Positions 18,040 to 27,397 of a DNA stretch of 64,000 nucleotides are shown here, piece after piece (position 1 is the first letter of the stretch; every line of letters starts with the position of its first letter). The notes beneath the pieces were generated by a model. The model did no database searches, was not told where the DNA came from, and saw only the letters and a program-made list of their open reading frames with translations. The stretch comes from Neobacillus cucumis (GTDB taxonomy: Bacteria; Bacillota; Bacilli; Bacillales_B; DSM-18226): assembly GCF_023715505.1 (NCBI RefSeq), contig NZ_JAMBOH010000020.1, positions 32,262 to 96,261 on the forward strand, in the 5' to 3' direction. The translations under genes and the position numbers were made by a program.

Positions 18040-18858
18040 ATTAAAAAAGCTTGCAGAACATATCATTACGGATAAGAGAAACCGTTCCCTTTGCCATGCT
18101 ACTTATACATATATTGAGGATGAAACGGTTGCTATGATCAATGCAGATTATAACCGTGAAGTCAACAATCTCAATAAAGAAGGCATTTACACGAGTGAAG
18201 AACTCTGTGACCTCATTCAAAAATGAATGAAACTGCGAACAGACGATATGAATTTGATCATTGATACAATCCTTAATAAAGCCGAAAGTGACATAATCCC
18301 ATTTATCAACATATCGATACACAGAAAATAGGTGTGTTCGGGCACTCCATGGGCGGCGCCGCAAGTGTTTTGCTAGGCAGACAACATGATGTTATGTTGT
18401 TCGTACAGTTGTAAATATTGATGCCCCATTCTTTAGTTTATCAGAAAGAAACTGATGCTTTTGTAGCAAGTTGCAAGGCCTGCCCGACCCCACTTCTTAA
18501 CATTTATTCTGACGATGTTTGGGGACAGCTTGATCGCACTATGTAGCGAACAAATCCGATAATGAAACAATTTAAAGGTATATACAACTCATTTTCAAGG
18601 GGCAAAACATTTAAGCTTGACCGATTTCCCCTTTTTCCTCCTATTCTTGCAATTTATCTGCAAGGTGGAAAAGCTGACATTGATCAATATTACTCTATTG
18701 AAACTGAGAATGAACTAATCCTTACATTTTTTGACTATGAGTTAAAGGGGATCGGCCCGTTCACTCCCGAAAAAACATATCGATTTTTAACTAGCAGCTA
18801 TCAAAGACATGAAATTGCGCCTATTCCTACCATTACTTACAATCGTCATAATATATGA
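18040..18858 (+). pseudogene. Alpha/beta hydrolase (lipase/PAF-acetylhydrolase-like), multiply frameshifted
   Basis: Pieces in order across the three plus frames read ITDKRNRSLCHATYTYIED, then SEELCDLI, then DTQKIGVFGHSMGGAASVLL, where Ser is the nucleophile elbow at about 18345. Next come NIDAPFF and a last open stretch from 18562 with DLPLFPPILA-like and FTPEKTYRFL. I count at least four frame changes plus stop codons. The start and about 100 N-terminal residues are gone. The family is inferred from the GHSMGG elbow and the spacing. Confidence 0.6.
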
Positions 18859-18897
18859 CACGGCTGCCATTCCGGTTTAATTTGTATTTACCTTAAT

Positions 18898-18957
18898 AAA
18901 GGTGAAGTCTAGATTAGATTAGCTATAAATAAGGCTAATTGGGCTTCATCTTTTTCA
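18898..18957 (+). terminator. Imperfect terminator upstream of the xylanase gene
   Basis: GGTGAAG...CTTCATC outer stem enclosing TTAGC/GCTAA, followed by TTTTT. It would stop readthrough from the decayed hydrolase region. Confidence 0.5.
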
Positions 18958-19051
18958 ATCTGTGCAAAGAAAAGGTGTTCTGGGTATACCACGTTCAAAT
19001 TCATTAACATTAGGCAATTTAAAAAAAGTTACTATAGATCCTAATAGTTCG

Positions 19052-19108
19052 TTGTCTGACCAAACAAAGTTTGATAGAATGTAGTTGAGATACGCGAAAG
19101 CGTTTTCT
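19052..19108 (+). promoter_or_regulatory. Xylanase promoter with cre site
   Basis: TTGTCT (19052-19057), 17 bp, TAGAAT (19075-19080). CGAAAGCGTTTTCT at 19095-19108 matches 13 of 14 positions of the CcpA cre consensus and sits just after the expected start point, where CcpA blocks transcription. Confidence 0.6.
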
Positions 19109-19151
19109 TTAACAAAACAATACGAAACGGTTATGAAACGGAGGCAATCTA

Positions 19152-20390
19152 ATGGGACAGACAAATGAATTTGCACACCGTATGGCCAACAAGACAATCA
19201 GACTTGTAGATGTATCAGGTAATCCTGTTGCAGGAAAGGAAGTAGCACTTAAACAGACAAACCATAAGTTCTTATTTGGCTGCGGTATTTTTGATGCAAT
19301 CCAAGTAGCCAATAAAAATGTAACAGCAGACAGACTTTCCTTTTTAGAGCAAAAACTTGATAAGTTCTTAGATGTATTTAACTCTGCAACATTACCTTTC
19401 TATTGGGGAACATTCGAGCCTGAAAAAGGAAAACCACTGACGAAAGAATTGAAGGCCGCTGCGAAGTGGTTAAAAGAAAGAAATGTAACCGTGAAAGGGC
19501 ATCCTCTTTGCTGGCACACCGTAACTGCTCCATGGCTTCTCGAAATGAGTAATGAAGAAATTTTAAACGCACAATTTGCTAGAATTGAACGGGAAGTATC
19601 AGATTTTAAAGGAATAATCGATATGTGGGATGTGATCAATGAAGTGGTGATCATGCCTATCTTTGATAAATATGACAATGGTATTACTAGAATTAGTAAA
19701 GAGCTAGGCCGTGTTGGGATTATTAAAGAAATGTTTGCAAAAACACGTGAATTTAATCCTGGTGCAACCCTATTATTAAATGACTTTAATACATCTATTA
19801 ACTATGAAATCTTAATTGATGGTTGTTTACAGGCAGGTGTTCCCATCGATGCGATTGGTATACAGTCACATCAGCATCAAGGATATTGGGGACGTGAGAA
19901 ATTAGAAGAAGTCTTAGACCGTTTCTCACACTTTGGTCTTCCCCTTCACTTTACAGAGAAAGAGAACACATTAACATCTGGTCATCTTATGCCATCTCAA
20001 ATTGAGGACCTGAACGATTATCAGATTCCCGAATGGCCATCAACACCAGAATTTGAAGAACGTCAGGCAAGAGAAGTAGAAGAAATGTACTCTATTCTGT
20101 TTAAACATCCTCTGGTAGAAGCCATTACAGCCTGGTCCTTCAGTGATGATGGGGCATGGCTTGGTGCTCCTGCTGGATTTATCAGAACAGATAATAGCCC
20201 AAAACCATCATATGAAGTTGTAAAGAAACTAATTAAAAATGACTGGTATACAAATGTAACATGCCTGACAGATGACAACGGAAAGGTTTCATTTGAAGGA
20301 TACCTTGGTGATTATGATCTTGTTTGTGGAGATAAGAAGGTAAGCTTTAAATTAGATAAAGATTCTGATACTGTACAGTTTGTAATCTAA
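19152..20390 (+). CDS. Intracellular GH10 endo-1,4-beta-xylanase
   Basis: Cleaves xylan-derived oligosaccharides; retaining glycosidase of clan A. The 412-residue protein has no signal peptide, so it works in the cytoplasm on imported oligomers. GH10 marks: GHPLCWH (residues 116-122), the acid/base Glu164 in WDVINEV and the nucleophile Glu269 in HFTEKEN (the usual ITELD is altered). About 40 residues before the barrel and 45 after it form small beta-rich extensions (KTIRLVDVSGNPVAGKEV; CLTDDNGKVSFEGYLG). Start behind GGAGG. A cre site in the promoter fits glucose repression, and the glucuronide genes at 1-3 kb suggest glucuronoxylan as the wider theme. Confidence 0.88.
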   Translation: MGQTNEFAHRMANKTIRLVDVSGNPVAGKEVALKQTNHKFLFGCGIFDAIQVANKNVTADRLSFLEQKLDKFLDVFNSATLPFYWGTFEPEKGKPLTKELKAAAKWLKERNVTVKGHPLCWHTVTAPWLLEMSNEEILNAQFARIEREVSDFKGIIDMWDVINEVVIMPIFDKYDNGITRISKELGRVGIIKEMFAKTREFNPGATLLLNDFNTSINYEILIDGCLQAGVPIDAIGIQSHQHQGYWGREKLEEVLDRFSHFGLPLHFTEKENTLTSGHLMPSQIEDLNDYQIPEWPSTPEFEERQAREVEEMYSILFKHPLVEAITAWSFSDDGAWLGAPAGFIRTDNSPKPSYEVVKKLIKNDWYTNVTCLTDDNGKVSFEGYLGDYDLVCGDKKVSFKLDKDSDTVQFVI

Positions 20391-20409
20391 TCGGGGCTGT
20401 ATAGTTGTA

Positions 20410-20440
20410 AAGCTTCCGGCCAAATTTTGACCGGAAGCTT
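20410..20440. terminator. Terminator between xylanase and ssuE
   Basis: AAGCTTCCGG/CCGGAAGCTT perfect 10-bp stem with an 11-base loop between two convergent genes; short T-runs both ways. Confidence 0.8.
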
Positions 20441-20513
20441 TCACATGCGTAAAATCATATTTTTAAAGACTTGCTCTCTGTTTAGCATAAGTACATTTTT
20501 CCATGAACCTTTT

Positions 20514-21074
20514 TTAACCGATAGAGCCGATCACATTCATTTCTGGAGATAAAGAATTTTTTAAGAAATTCAAGGAAGTTTCTAAGCGATTTTTAGCTGC
20601 TTCATCTATTTCATATTGATTATTTTCTATTTTCTTTATTTGACTATCCAAAATAAAAGCACCTTTTAATATATGGGTTGCTCCAAGCGCAGATAGCACT
20701 GGCTTCAAGGCATAATCTAGCATTAATAGATGGCCAAAGGTTCCCCCAATCGCAATAGGTAAAACGGTCTTCCCTTCGAGACCATTTTGCGGTAATAGAT
20801 CTAGATAGGTTTTTAAAACACCAGTAAAAGAAGCTTTATAGACAGGTGTCAGAATGACAATGATGGTTGAATCCTCGACCTTTTTATTGGCCCTAACAAT
20901 TTTTTCACTATCAAATTTCGCTTGAATTAAATCCTCAGCTGGAAGATTTCGAACATGGATGATTTCGGGATTAATATTTACACCTTCTATATGCGTTACA
21001 ACTTCTTTCAATACCCCATTTAATCTCGAATGTTCAGACGGACTTCCAGAAATAATAGTAATTTTACTCATCAT
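20514..21074 (-). CDS. ssuE: NADPH-dependent FMN reductase SsuE
   Basis: Supplies reduced FMN to the SsuD monooxygenase. Flavodoxin-like protein of 186 residues with the phosphate-binding ISGSPSEHSRLNGVL, PVYKASFTGVLKTYLDLLP and GGTFGHLLMLDYALKPVL, which are typical of SsuE. The start is one of two adjacent ATG codons behind GGGAG. It follows ssuB with a 123-bp gap in the same direction and is the last gene of the set. Confidence 0.9.
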   Translation of the reverse strand: MMSKITIISGSPSEHSRLNGVLKEVVTHIEGVNINPEIIHVRNLPAEDLIQAKFDSEKIVRANKKVEDSTIIVILTPVYKASFTGVLKTYLDLLPQNGLEGKTVLPIAIGGTFGHLLMLDYALKPVLSALGATHILKGAFILDSQIKKIENNQYEIDEAAKNRLETSLNFLKNSLSPEMNVIGSIG

Positions 21075-21197
21075 GTAACTCCCTTTCTTAAGTGGACTTT
21101 ATATCCTTTCACGGGTTTTTTCATAATATAGACTAGGCTTATACTATCTTTATCTATCTGTAAATTGAATGGTCATTCCCCCATTCCTAGAAAACCG

Positions 21198-21974
21198 TTA
21201 ATCAATTTTTGTTAGTCTTAAATCACTCGTTGACATTTTGTCTTTTCCCAAAATCCGATTCAATATTTGGCTGACGGTTGGAGAAAATAAAGGATGTTCT
21301 CTCTGCCGGGGATATGGTAGTTTAATAGGCTGGTTCATCACAATTTCCCCATCTTCAATTAAGATGACTCTATTCGCAAGAGCAACCGCTTCTTCGACAT
21401 CATGCGTCACTAAAACGGCAGTAAATTTTTTATCCATCCATAAATCTTCAATGAGCTGATGCATTTCAATCCGTGTCAATGCATCAAGTGCCCCAAGTGG
21501 TTCGTCTAATAAAAGTATATTTGGCTCATGAACTAATGCTCTTGCAAGTGCGACTCTCTGGCGCTGTCCTCCTGATAATACAGATGGCCAATCATTTCCG
21601 CGGTCAGCTAATCCGACTTGTTCCAATACCTTTTCAGCACGCTGCCGCCAGTCTGTTTTTAAACCTAAACCGACGTTTTGGACCACTCTTTTCCAAGGGA
21701 GGAGTCTGCCATCCTGAAACATAATTTTTGCTAATTGATTTCTACCTTCTAAACGCTCACCATCAGTATAGATCTCTCCATCACTAGCCGGCTCTAATCC
21801 AGCAAGTAAGCGTAATAACGTACTTTTACCACATCCGCTTTTCCCTACAATCGCAATAAATTCTCCTTTTCTAACCTTTAGATTAATGTTTCGGAGTACT
21901 TTTTGATTGCCAAATGATTTTTGCAGGTTAGAAAGTTCTAATATAGTTGATTCACGTTCTTTTTTTTCAGTCAT
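21198..21974 (-). CDS. ssuB: Aliphatic sulfonate ABC transporter ATPase SsuB
   Basis: Energises sulfonate import at the inner face of the membrane. 258 residues with Walker A GKSGCGKST, Q-loop in MFQDGRLLPWK, signature LSGGQRQRVALARAL, Walker B ILLLDEPLG and the switch His in VTHDVEEAV. The DGRLLPWK form of the Q-loop is usual for the SsuB/TauB/NrtD group. Start behind GGAGGA. The gap to ssuC is 15 bp. Confidence 0.92.
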   Translation of the reverse strand: MTEKKERESTILELSNLQKSFGNQKVLRNINLKVRKGEFIAIVGKSGCGKSTLLRLLAGLEPASDGEIYTDGERLEGRNQLAKIMFQDGRLLPWKRVVQNVGLGLKTDWRQRAEKVLEQVGLADRGNDWPSVLSGGQRQRVALARALVHEPNILLLDEPLGALDALTRIEMHQLIEDLWMDKKFTAVLVTHDVEEAVALANRVILIEDGEIVMNQPIKLPYPRQREHPLFSPTVSQILNRILGKDKMSTSDLRLTKID

Positions 21975-21989
21975 TGATTTTCCTCCTCC

Positions 21990-22748
21990 CTATTTTCGAT
22001 AAGACGGATTCCATTGTAAGAATCTCTTCTCAGCTATTTTCGCTATAAGGTCTGATAGTTTTCCTAGAAGTGCATAAAGGATAATACTTAATACAACGAT
22101 ATCCAGCCTCATAAATTCTCTAGCGTTCATGGCCATATACCCTATACCTGAATTCGATGCAATCGTTTCAGCGACAATAAGGGTGACCCAGGTAATGCCT
22201 ATTGCATACCGAACCCCCACTAAAATAGAAGGAAGAGCACCGGGCAAAATAATGTTCCAGAATAACGAAAATCCTTTAAGGCCATAAACATTTCCCATTT
22301 CGATAAGAGATTTGTCGATCGAACGGATTCCGTGAAAGGTGTTTAAGTAAATTGGAAAAAAAGTACCTAACGCAACTAGAAACAGCTTTGCCTCTTCTTC
22401 AATTCCGAACCATAAAATCACAATGGGAATCAACGCAAGATGCGGAATATTCCGAATCATTTGTAAGGAACTATCCAATAGACTTTCTGAAATTCTCGAC
22501 AGGCCGTTCAACAGACCTAAAGCAAATCCTATTCCCCCACCGATCAAAAACCCGATGATAGCTCGTTTACTGCTTGCACCAATGTATTCAAAAAGCTGAC
22601 CGGATTGGGTTAGCTCAACCGCAGACTTGAATACATCTACAGGGTTTGGCAGTACACGTGAAGATAATAGCCCAAATTGGCTTGAAAGCTGCCAGGAAGC
22701 TAGTAATAAAATGGGGACAATCCACGGAACAATCTGTTTTCTATTCAT
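21990..22748 (-). CDS. ssuC: Aliphatic sulfonate ABC transporter permease SsuC
   Basis: Membrane subunit of about 252 residues with six predicted helices. The EAA-type coupling loop, EMGNVYGLKGFSLFWNIILP, contacts SsuB. I prefer the second of two in-frame ATGs (22746-22748), which is seven bases behind GGGGAG; the first is at 22754. It lies 13 bp after ssuD. Confidence 0.9.
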   Translation of the reverse strand: MNRKQIVPWIVPILLLASWQLSSQFGLLSSRVLPNPVDVFKSAVELTQSGQLFEYIGASSKRAIIGFLIGGGIGFALGLLNGLSRISESLLDSSLQMIRNIPHLALIPIVILWFGIEEEAKLFLVALGTFFPIYLNTFHGIRSIDKSLIEMGNVYGLKGFSLFWNIILPGALPSILVGVRYAIGITWVTLIVAETIASNSGIGYMAMNAREFMRLDIVVLSIILYALLGKLSDLIAKIAEKRFLQWNPSYRK

Positions 22749-22761
22749 GTTCATTCTCCCC

Positions 22762-23901
22762 TTACTTTAAGACTTTCGGCAATTCGGTATTTGCCACAAT
22801 TTCTCCAAATGGACTGATAATACTAGTTGAATCCGATTGAGCAGCATCCTTTGCTAATGGAAGATGCGGGAATAATAATTCAGATACACGGTAAGCTTCT
22901 TCCAAGTGTGGATATCCCGAAAGGATAAAGGTTTCAATGCCAAGGTCAGCGTAATCCTTCATTCTTTGTGCGACCGTTTCAGGATCTCCTACTAAGGCTG
23001 TCCCCGCTCCTCCTCTTACAAGCCCAACTCCTGCCCATAAATTCGGGCTGATTTCTAAATGGTCCTTACTGCCATTGTGTAATTCCGACATTCTCCGTTG
23101 TCCAACCGAATCAAACCGTGAAAAGATCTTTTGGGAAGAGGCAATTAAGTCTTCATCTACATACTTAATCAAATCATTCGCTGCCGCCCAGGCTTCCTGC
23201 TCTGTTTCTCTCACAATGACATGCATTCGAATCCCAAAACGAATGGTCCGGCCCTGCTTCTCCGCTAATTTTTTCACCTCATTTATTTTTTCTGCCACTT
23301 TCGCAGGCGGTTCTCCCCATGTTAGGTAGTAATCCACATGCTTCGCAGCTATTTCTTGCCCAATTTCAGAAGATCCTCCGAAATAAAGAGGCGGATAAGG
23401 TTGTTGTACAGGTGGATATAGCAATTTTCCATTATCTATTTTTAAGTAGTCTCCAGAAAAGTTGGCCTCACCTTTTTCTAACAAGTCCCTCCATATGGTT
23501 AAAAATTCATCCGTTAATTCATAGCGTTCGGTATGGCTTAAATGAAGACCATCTCCCGCAAGTTCAACAGGATCACCGCCAGTTACCACATTGATTAATA
23601 ACCGGCCATTTGATAAGCGATCAAATGTGGATGCCATTCTGGCGGCTTGTGATGGCGAACTTAGACCAGGCCGTACGGCGACTAGAAATTTCATACGTTG
23701 GGTAACAGAAAGTAAACTTGAAGCTACCACCCATGAATCTTCGCAAGATCTTCCTGTTGGAAGTAAAGCCCCAGTAAAACCTAACTCATCCACTGCTTGA
23801 GCCACCTGTTTTAGGTAAGGGAAGGTAACTGCTCTTCCTCCCGTTGTCACTCCTAAATACCTTGAATCACCGTGTGTTGGAATAAACCAGAATACATTCA
23901 T
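22762..23901 (-). CDS. ssuD: FMNH2-dependent alkanesulfonate monooxygenase SsuD
   Basis: Cleaves C1 to C14 alkanesulfonates to aldehyde and sulfite, using FMNH2 from SsuE. Bacterial-luciferase fold, 379 residues. SsuD marks: [19 protein letters not shown] start, [16 protein letters not shown] with the active-site Cys, [20 protein letters not shown], and [16 protein letters not shown] near the C-terminus. Start behind AAAGGGGA. It sits between ssuA and ssuC (order ssuADCBE). Confidence 0.95.
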   Translation of the reverse strand: MNVFWFIPTHGDSRYLGVTTGGRAVTFPYLKQVAQAVDELGFTGALLPTGRSCEDSWVVASSLLSVTQRMKFLVAVRPGLSSPSQAARMASTFDRLSNGRLLINVVTGGDPVELAGDGLHLSHTERYELTDEFLTIWRDLLEKGEANFSGDYLKIDNGKLLYPPVQQPYPPLYFGGSSEIGQEIAAKHVDYYLTWGEPPAKVAEKINEVKKLAEKQGRTIRFGIRMHVIVRETEQEAWAAANDLIKYVDEDLIASSQKIFSRFDSVGQRRMSELHNGSKDHLEISPNLWAGVGLVRGGAGTALVGDPETVAQRMKDYADLGIETFILSGYPHLEEAYRVSELLFPHLPLAKDAAQSDSTSIISPFGEIVANTELPKVLK

Positions 23902-23918
23902 TTTTTTAATCCCCTTTA

Positions 23919-24908
23919 TTAATTATTAGTTTTTAAAAGTGCTTCTTGTACATCAATATCGTCTGGAATTAATTTAAGCTTGTAAAATGCATCAGCAATT
24001 TGTTGTTGATCTTTTGCTGTTTGGTCACTTACTTTTTCTAATCCAAATGTTCTTCGATTGAGTGTTAATTCTAATGTATCCACACTCATTCCAATTTGAG
24101 GTGCAAGGAATTTGGCTGCTTCTTTTGGATTCTCTTGAACCCATTTATCTGTCTTTTCCAGTTCCTTATAGATGACGTCTAATACTTTAGGATTGTCTTT
24201 TGCAAATTGTTTAGAAGCTAAGAAAAATTCGCGATTGCTTACTAATCCTTCACCATCTGCTAAGATCCTTGCTTTCGTACCCAGCTGGGCATCTGCTAAG
24301 AAGGGATCCCAAATGACCCAGGCATCAACATCTCCTTTTTCAAATGCTGCCCGCGCATCTGCGGGAGCTAGAAAGATTGTCTTAATATCACTGTATGGGA
24401 TACCTGCTTTTTCCAATGCTTTCACTAATAAAAAATGGACATTTGAACCTTTATTTAACACAACTTTTTTTCCTTTTAAGTCTTTCAGCGTTTTAATTGG
24501 AGAATTTTCAGGTACGATTATCGCTTCTCCTTTTGGATTTGCGGTTGCATTGGCATAATACACGAGCGGGGCTCCTGCGGCTTGAGCAAAAATTGGCGGC
24601 GCTTCTCCTGTATGACCAAAGTCTAAACTGCCTACATTCAGTGCCTCAAGCAACTGAGGACCTCCAGGGAACTCAGTCCATTTCACCGTATATCCAAGGG
24701 TTTTTAAGTCTTTATCCAAGTTTCCTTTTGCCTTTAAGATGTTTAAGGTACCGAACTTTTGATAACCAATATTAATGACCTTTGATTCCTTACTGCTTGA
24801 GGCAGTTTCTTTGCTTTCTACTGAAGTGGAAGAACTGCATCCACTTACAAGAAAGGATAAAAGTAAGATGAATGCCATCCACCATTGATTTTTATTTTTT
24901 TTAATCAC
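23919..24908 (-). CDS. ssuA: Aliphatic sulfonate-binding lipoprotein SsuA
   Basis: Captures sulfonates outside the membrane and delivers them to SsuBC. A lipoprotein signal ends in LLSFLVSGC (lipobox Cys), followed by a Ser-rich linker, then a type II binding fold with [35 protein letters not shown] and [17 protein letters not shown] use GTG at 24906-24908 as start, six bases behind GGAGGAG. The in-frame ATG at 24923 is part of that ribosome binding site and unlikely. It is first in the operon and preceded by a leader with a terminator (25059-25115). Confidence 0.92.
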   Translation of the reverse strand: MIKKNKNQWWMAFILLLSFLVSGCSSSTSVESKETASSSKESKVINIGYQKFGTLNILKAKGNLDKDLKTLGYTVKWTEFPGGPQLLEALNVGSLDFGHTGEAPPIFAQAAGAPLVYYANATANPKGEAIIVPENSPIKTLKDLKGKKVVLNKGSNVHFLLVKALEKAGIPYSDIKTIFLAPADARAAFEKGDVDAWVIWDPFLADAQLGTKARILADGEGLVSNREFFLASKQFAKDNPKVLDVIYKELEKTDKWVQENPKEAAKFLAPQIGMSVDTLELTLNRRTFGLEKVSDQTAKDQQQIADAFYKLKLIPDDIDVQEALLKTNN

Positions 24909-25058
24909 GTATGACTCCTCCATTTTCTCTATTATTCTGGTAAATTCTGAAATATTGTTTCACTAACACACAATAAATCACTTCCTTTCAGTGGACTGAT
25001 AAGCGAATATGTAAATTTAAACACATTAAACCTATTTATTTAGTCGGAATAAGTGAAT

Positions 25059-25115
25059 AAAAAAGGCCCCTGATCTCATATATTCGAGAAAAGGAGCCTT
25101 CGGTAGTCCGATCAG
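25059..25115 (-). terminator. Leader terminator (putative attenuator) upstream of ssuA
   Basis: Stem AAGGCTCC/GGGGCCTT (25093-25100 with 25063-25070) with an inner CTC/GAG, then a run of T. It lies between the promoter at 25178 and ssuA. Directly upstream (25100-25111) is a mini-hairpin TCGG-ACTA-CCGA, and CTGATC (25110-25115) can pair with GATCAG (25070-25075) inside the terminator loop. These alternatives allow an antiterminated form. It does not match the SAM-I (S-box) consensus or T-box elements. Confidence 0.6.
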
Positions 25116-25177
25116 CTATTTTTTGTTTTTTTCGTTAACTTTTTAAATCAGTTCAATTAATTGAAAATTTTAATATC

Positions 25178-25206
25178 ATTTTATTCATACTTTTCCGACC
25201 TGTCAA
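25178..25206 (-). promoter_or_regulatory. Sigma-A promoter of ssuADCBE
   Basis: TTGACA (25201-25206), 17 bp, TAAAAT (25178-25183). The expected leader is about 70 nt before the terminator hairpin. Confidence 0.8.
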
Positions 25207-25499
25207 GTGAGAAAAAATATTTTCTTTAAAAATAATAAAATATTGCTGTTTATTCCATATATCAAACTTAAAACCTAAACAGCAAACTGGTTTGAAAATC
25301 GAATAAAACAATTATCCAACTTTACCAACATGTTTACTTGGTTTTAAAACTATGACTAAACTTTATATTCTCACCAACCAATTGTCAACTCATTTTTTAA
25401 AATATTTTTAAAAAATTTTTCCTACTTGTCTCATCGGATTAATTGATATAGGATTAAGTAAAATCCTATGCATTGTATGGCTGATTGGTCAACCAAAAG

Positions 25500-25530
25500 C
25501 ACCTAACTCTATTGAGGAAGGTGTTTTTTT
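25500..25530 (+). terminator. Orphan terminator
   Basis: CACCT-aa-CTC-tatt-GAG-ga-AGGTG followed by seven T in the plus direction. No plus-strand gene lies upstream within 5 kb, so it may be left over from a lost gene. Confidence 0.5.
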
Positions 25531-25622
25531 ATTAATTATGAAAAAAGAATGGAGAAGAGATTTTAGATGTAGGATCAGCACCAATTTCGTAAAAGGTAAT
25601 CATATATAAAATGTCCATTAAA

Positions 25623-25769
25623 CTAGAGGAGTTCGGAGGTGTTTTGGAATGAAGAATTTTGTAGTTTTTCTATAATTTCTTGTTGCCAAAAATGATCATT
25701 CATACTTTTTGCGTAAAGATACAAATCCAGATAATCATTTATCCACATTTTTTCCTCAGTATCGTTCAT
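25623..25769 (-). CDS. Small protein of 48 residues, unknown function
   Basis: Short frame with a fitting ribosome binding site (AAAGGGG, 7 bases before ATG at 25767-25769) and a possible promoter upstream (TAGACA, 17 bp, GATTAT). The translation begins MNDTEEKMWINDYLDLYLYA and is acidic and helical, rich in Asp, Glu and Trp. That composition looks like a real cytosolic protein, not a chance frame. I recognise no family. It sits alone between the two organosulfur operons. Confidence 0.5.
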   Translation of the reverse strand: MNDTEEKMWINDYLDLYLYAKSMNDHFWQQEIIEKLQNSSFQNTSELL

Positions 25770-25878
25770 AAAAATGCCCCTTTCAGATAATCTTTTTTAA
25801 GCCCATTTTTGTCTAAATGTGCTAATCCCACTAGAAACCCGCCTATTTAATGTAATTACACGAATCCCGGTAAAAGAA

Positions 25879-25923
25879 AGAGGCTCTATTTAGAATGACA
25901 AAATTATCCTAAATAGAGCCTCT
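25879..25923 (-). terminator. Terminator of the second organosulfur operon
   Basis: A perfect 15-bp stem, AGAGGCTCTATTTAG with its complement, about 100 bp past the monooxygenase stop codon. TTCTTTT follows in the minus direction. Confidence 0.7.
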
Positions 25924-26022
25924 AGTGAACTAGTCAGCGTTTACTAAATTTCCTATTTGATTTTTATCATTATAAAACACATTAATCCTATAAATCAAGT
26001 AGGATTTTTAAAATAAACGAGA

Positions 26023-27378
26023 TTATACCGTTTCTTTTATGGACTCAATAAGTGTATTAACTGGCCGTTTTAATCCGAGATTCTCCCTTAAGGTTTTGCC
26101 TGTATATTCTTTACGGAATAATCCGCGTTGTTGTAGTACTGGAATAACCTGATTGACGAAATCCTCCAGACCACCAGGCAAATAAGGGGGCATGATATTG
26201 AATCCGTCCGCTGCGCCATTTTCGAACCATTCTTGCATTTGATCCGCAATTTGTTCAGGAGTACCCTTGATCTCCCGATGTCCGCGGGCACCGGCTATCC
26301 GTTGATACAACTGGCGAATGGTCAATCCTTCACGATCTGCAAGATCCTTTAATAATTGAAAACGGCTTTTCCCAACATTTATCTGACTTACTTCAGGTAA
26401 ATCAGGGAGTGGTCCATCCACCGGATATCCTGATAAATCAACACTTATCATTCCAGACAGAAGAGATAACCCCGCTTCTTCCGGAATAAGATCCTCAAGC
26501 AGTATCTTATTAGCTTCTGCTTCTTCCTCCGTTCTTCCAATAACAGGGAAAATCCCAGGCATGATTTTTAGGTCCTCTGGTGAGCGACCGTATTTTACCA
26601 TTCTTCCTTTTACATCTGCATAAAAGGCTTGTGCTTCTTCAAGGGTTTGCCAAGCTGTGAAAATAACCTCTGCAGTCCTCGCTGCAAGCTCCTTCCCTGC
26701 TTCAGAAGAACCAGCCTGGATCACTACCGGATGCCCTTGTATCGGACGAGAGATATTTAATGGACCTGCAACGGAAAACCATTCCCCTTTATGATTAATC
26801 GCGTGAATTTTGGAAGAATCGGCAAATTGGGCTGCCTCTTTATCAATAATTAGGGCATCATCCTCCCAACTATCCCATAACTTCGTGACCACATCGACAA
26901 ACTCTTCGGCACGTTCATAGCGTTTTTCATGAAGGAGCTGCTGCTCTAAATTAAAATTTTGTGCTTCTACGTCCGTGCTTGATGTGACAACATTCCAGCC
27001 TGCACGGCCGCCGCTCAAATGATCTAGAGAAGCGAACCTGCGGGCAACATTAAATGGCTCATTAAAAGTAGTGGATACCGTTCCAACAAATCCGATATGA
27101 TCTGTTACAGCAGCAAGAGCCGATAAAAGAGTAACGGGTTCGAATAACGTATTCACGGTTTGGCTAAGTACCTTTTGATTTTTCCCTCTCACCGCATAGT
27201 TATCTGCAAGAAAAACCATATCGAACTTTCCACGCTCTGCTGTTTTGGCTAGTCTTTTGATAAAATCAAAACTCATGGTTTGATGAGATTCTGCTTTTGG
27301 ATGACGCCAAGCTGCGACATGATGTCCAGGTATCATAAAAAATGCGCCTAATTTCATTTCCCGATTATTTTGAGTCAT
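26023..27378 (-). CDS. NtaA/SnaA/DszA-family FMNH2-dependent monooxygenase
   Basis: Luciferase-like flavin monooxygenase of 451 residues, much longer than SsuD and of the nitrilotriacetate monooxygenase type. Marks: LAKTAERGKFDMVFLAD, the flavin-phosphate region GTVSTTFNEPFNVARRFASL, SGGRAGWNVVTSS, RPIQGHPVVIQAGSSEAGKE and FNIMPPYLPGG. Family members split C-S or C-N bonds in sulfones, sulfides or aminopolycarboxylates. It is last in an operon with a complete Tau/Ssu-type transporter. It has no reductase gene of its own, so it probably uses FMNH2 from SsuE. The exact substrate is unknown. Confidence 0.88.
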   Translation of the reverse strand: MTQNNREMKLGAFFMIPGHHVAAWRHPKAESHQTMSFDFIKRLAKTAERGKFDMVFLADNYAVRGKNQKVLSQTVNTLFEPVTLLSALAAVTDHIGFVGTVSTTFNEPFNVARRFASLDHLSGGRAGWNVVTSSTDVEAQNFNLEQQLLHEKRYERAEEFVDVVTKLWDSWEDDALIIDKEAAQFADSSKIHAINHKGEWFSVAGPLNISRPIQGHPVVIQAGSSEAGKELAARTAEVIFTAWQTLEEAQAFYADVKGRMVKYGRSPEDLKIMPGIFPVIGRTEEEAEANKILLEDLIPEEAGLSLLSGMISVDLSGYPVDGPLPDLPEVSQINVGKSRFQLLKDLADREGLTIRQLYQRIAGARGHREIKGTPEQIADQMQEWFENGAADGFNIMPPYLPGGLEDFVNQVIPVLQQRGLFRKEYTGKTLRENLGLKRPVNTLIESIKETV

Positions 27379-27397
27379 GTTTGAATCCTTCTTTCTT

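Noticed and set aside
25059..25115. SAM-I (S-box) riboswitch in front of ssuA
   Set aside because: The conserved S-box blocks (AGAGNNGGNGGAGGGA, GGCAACC, and the closing stem) are absent and the leader is too short.
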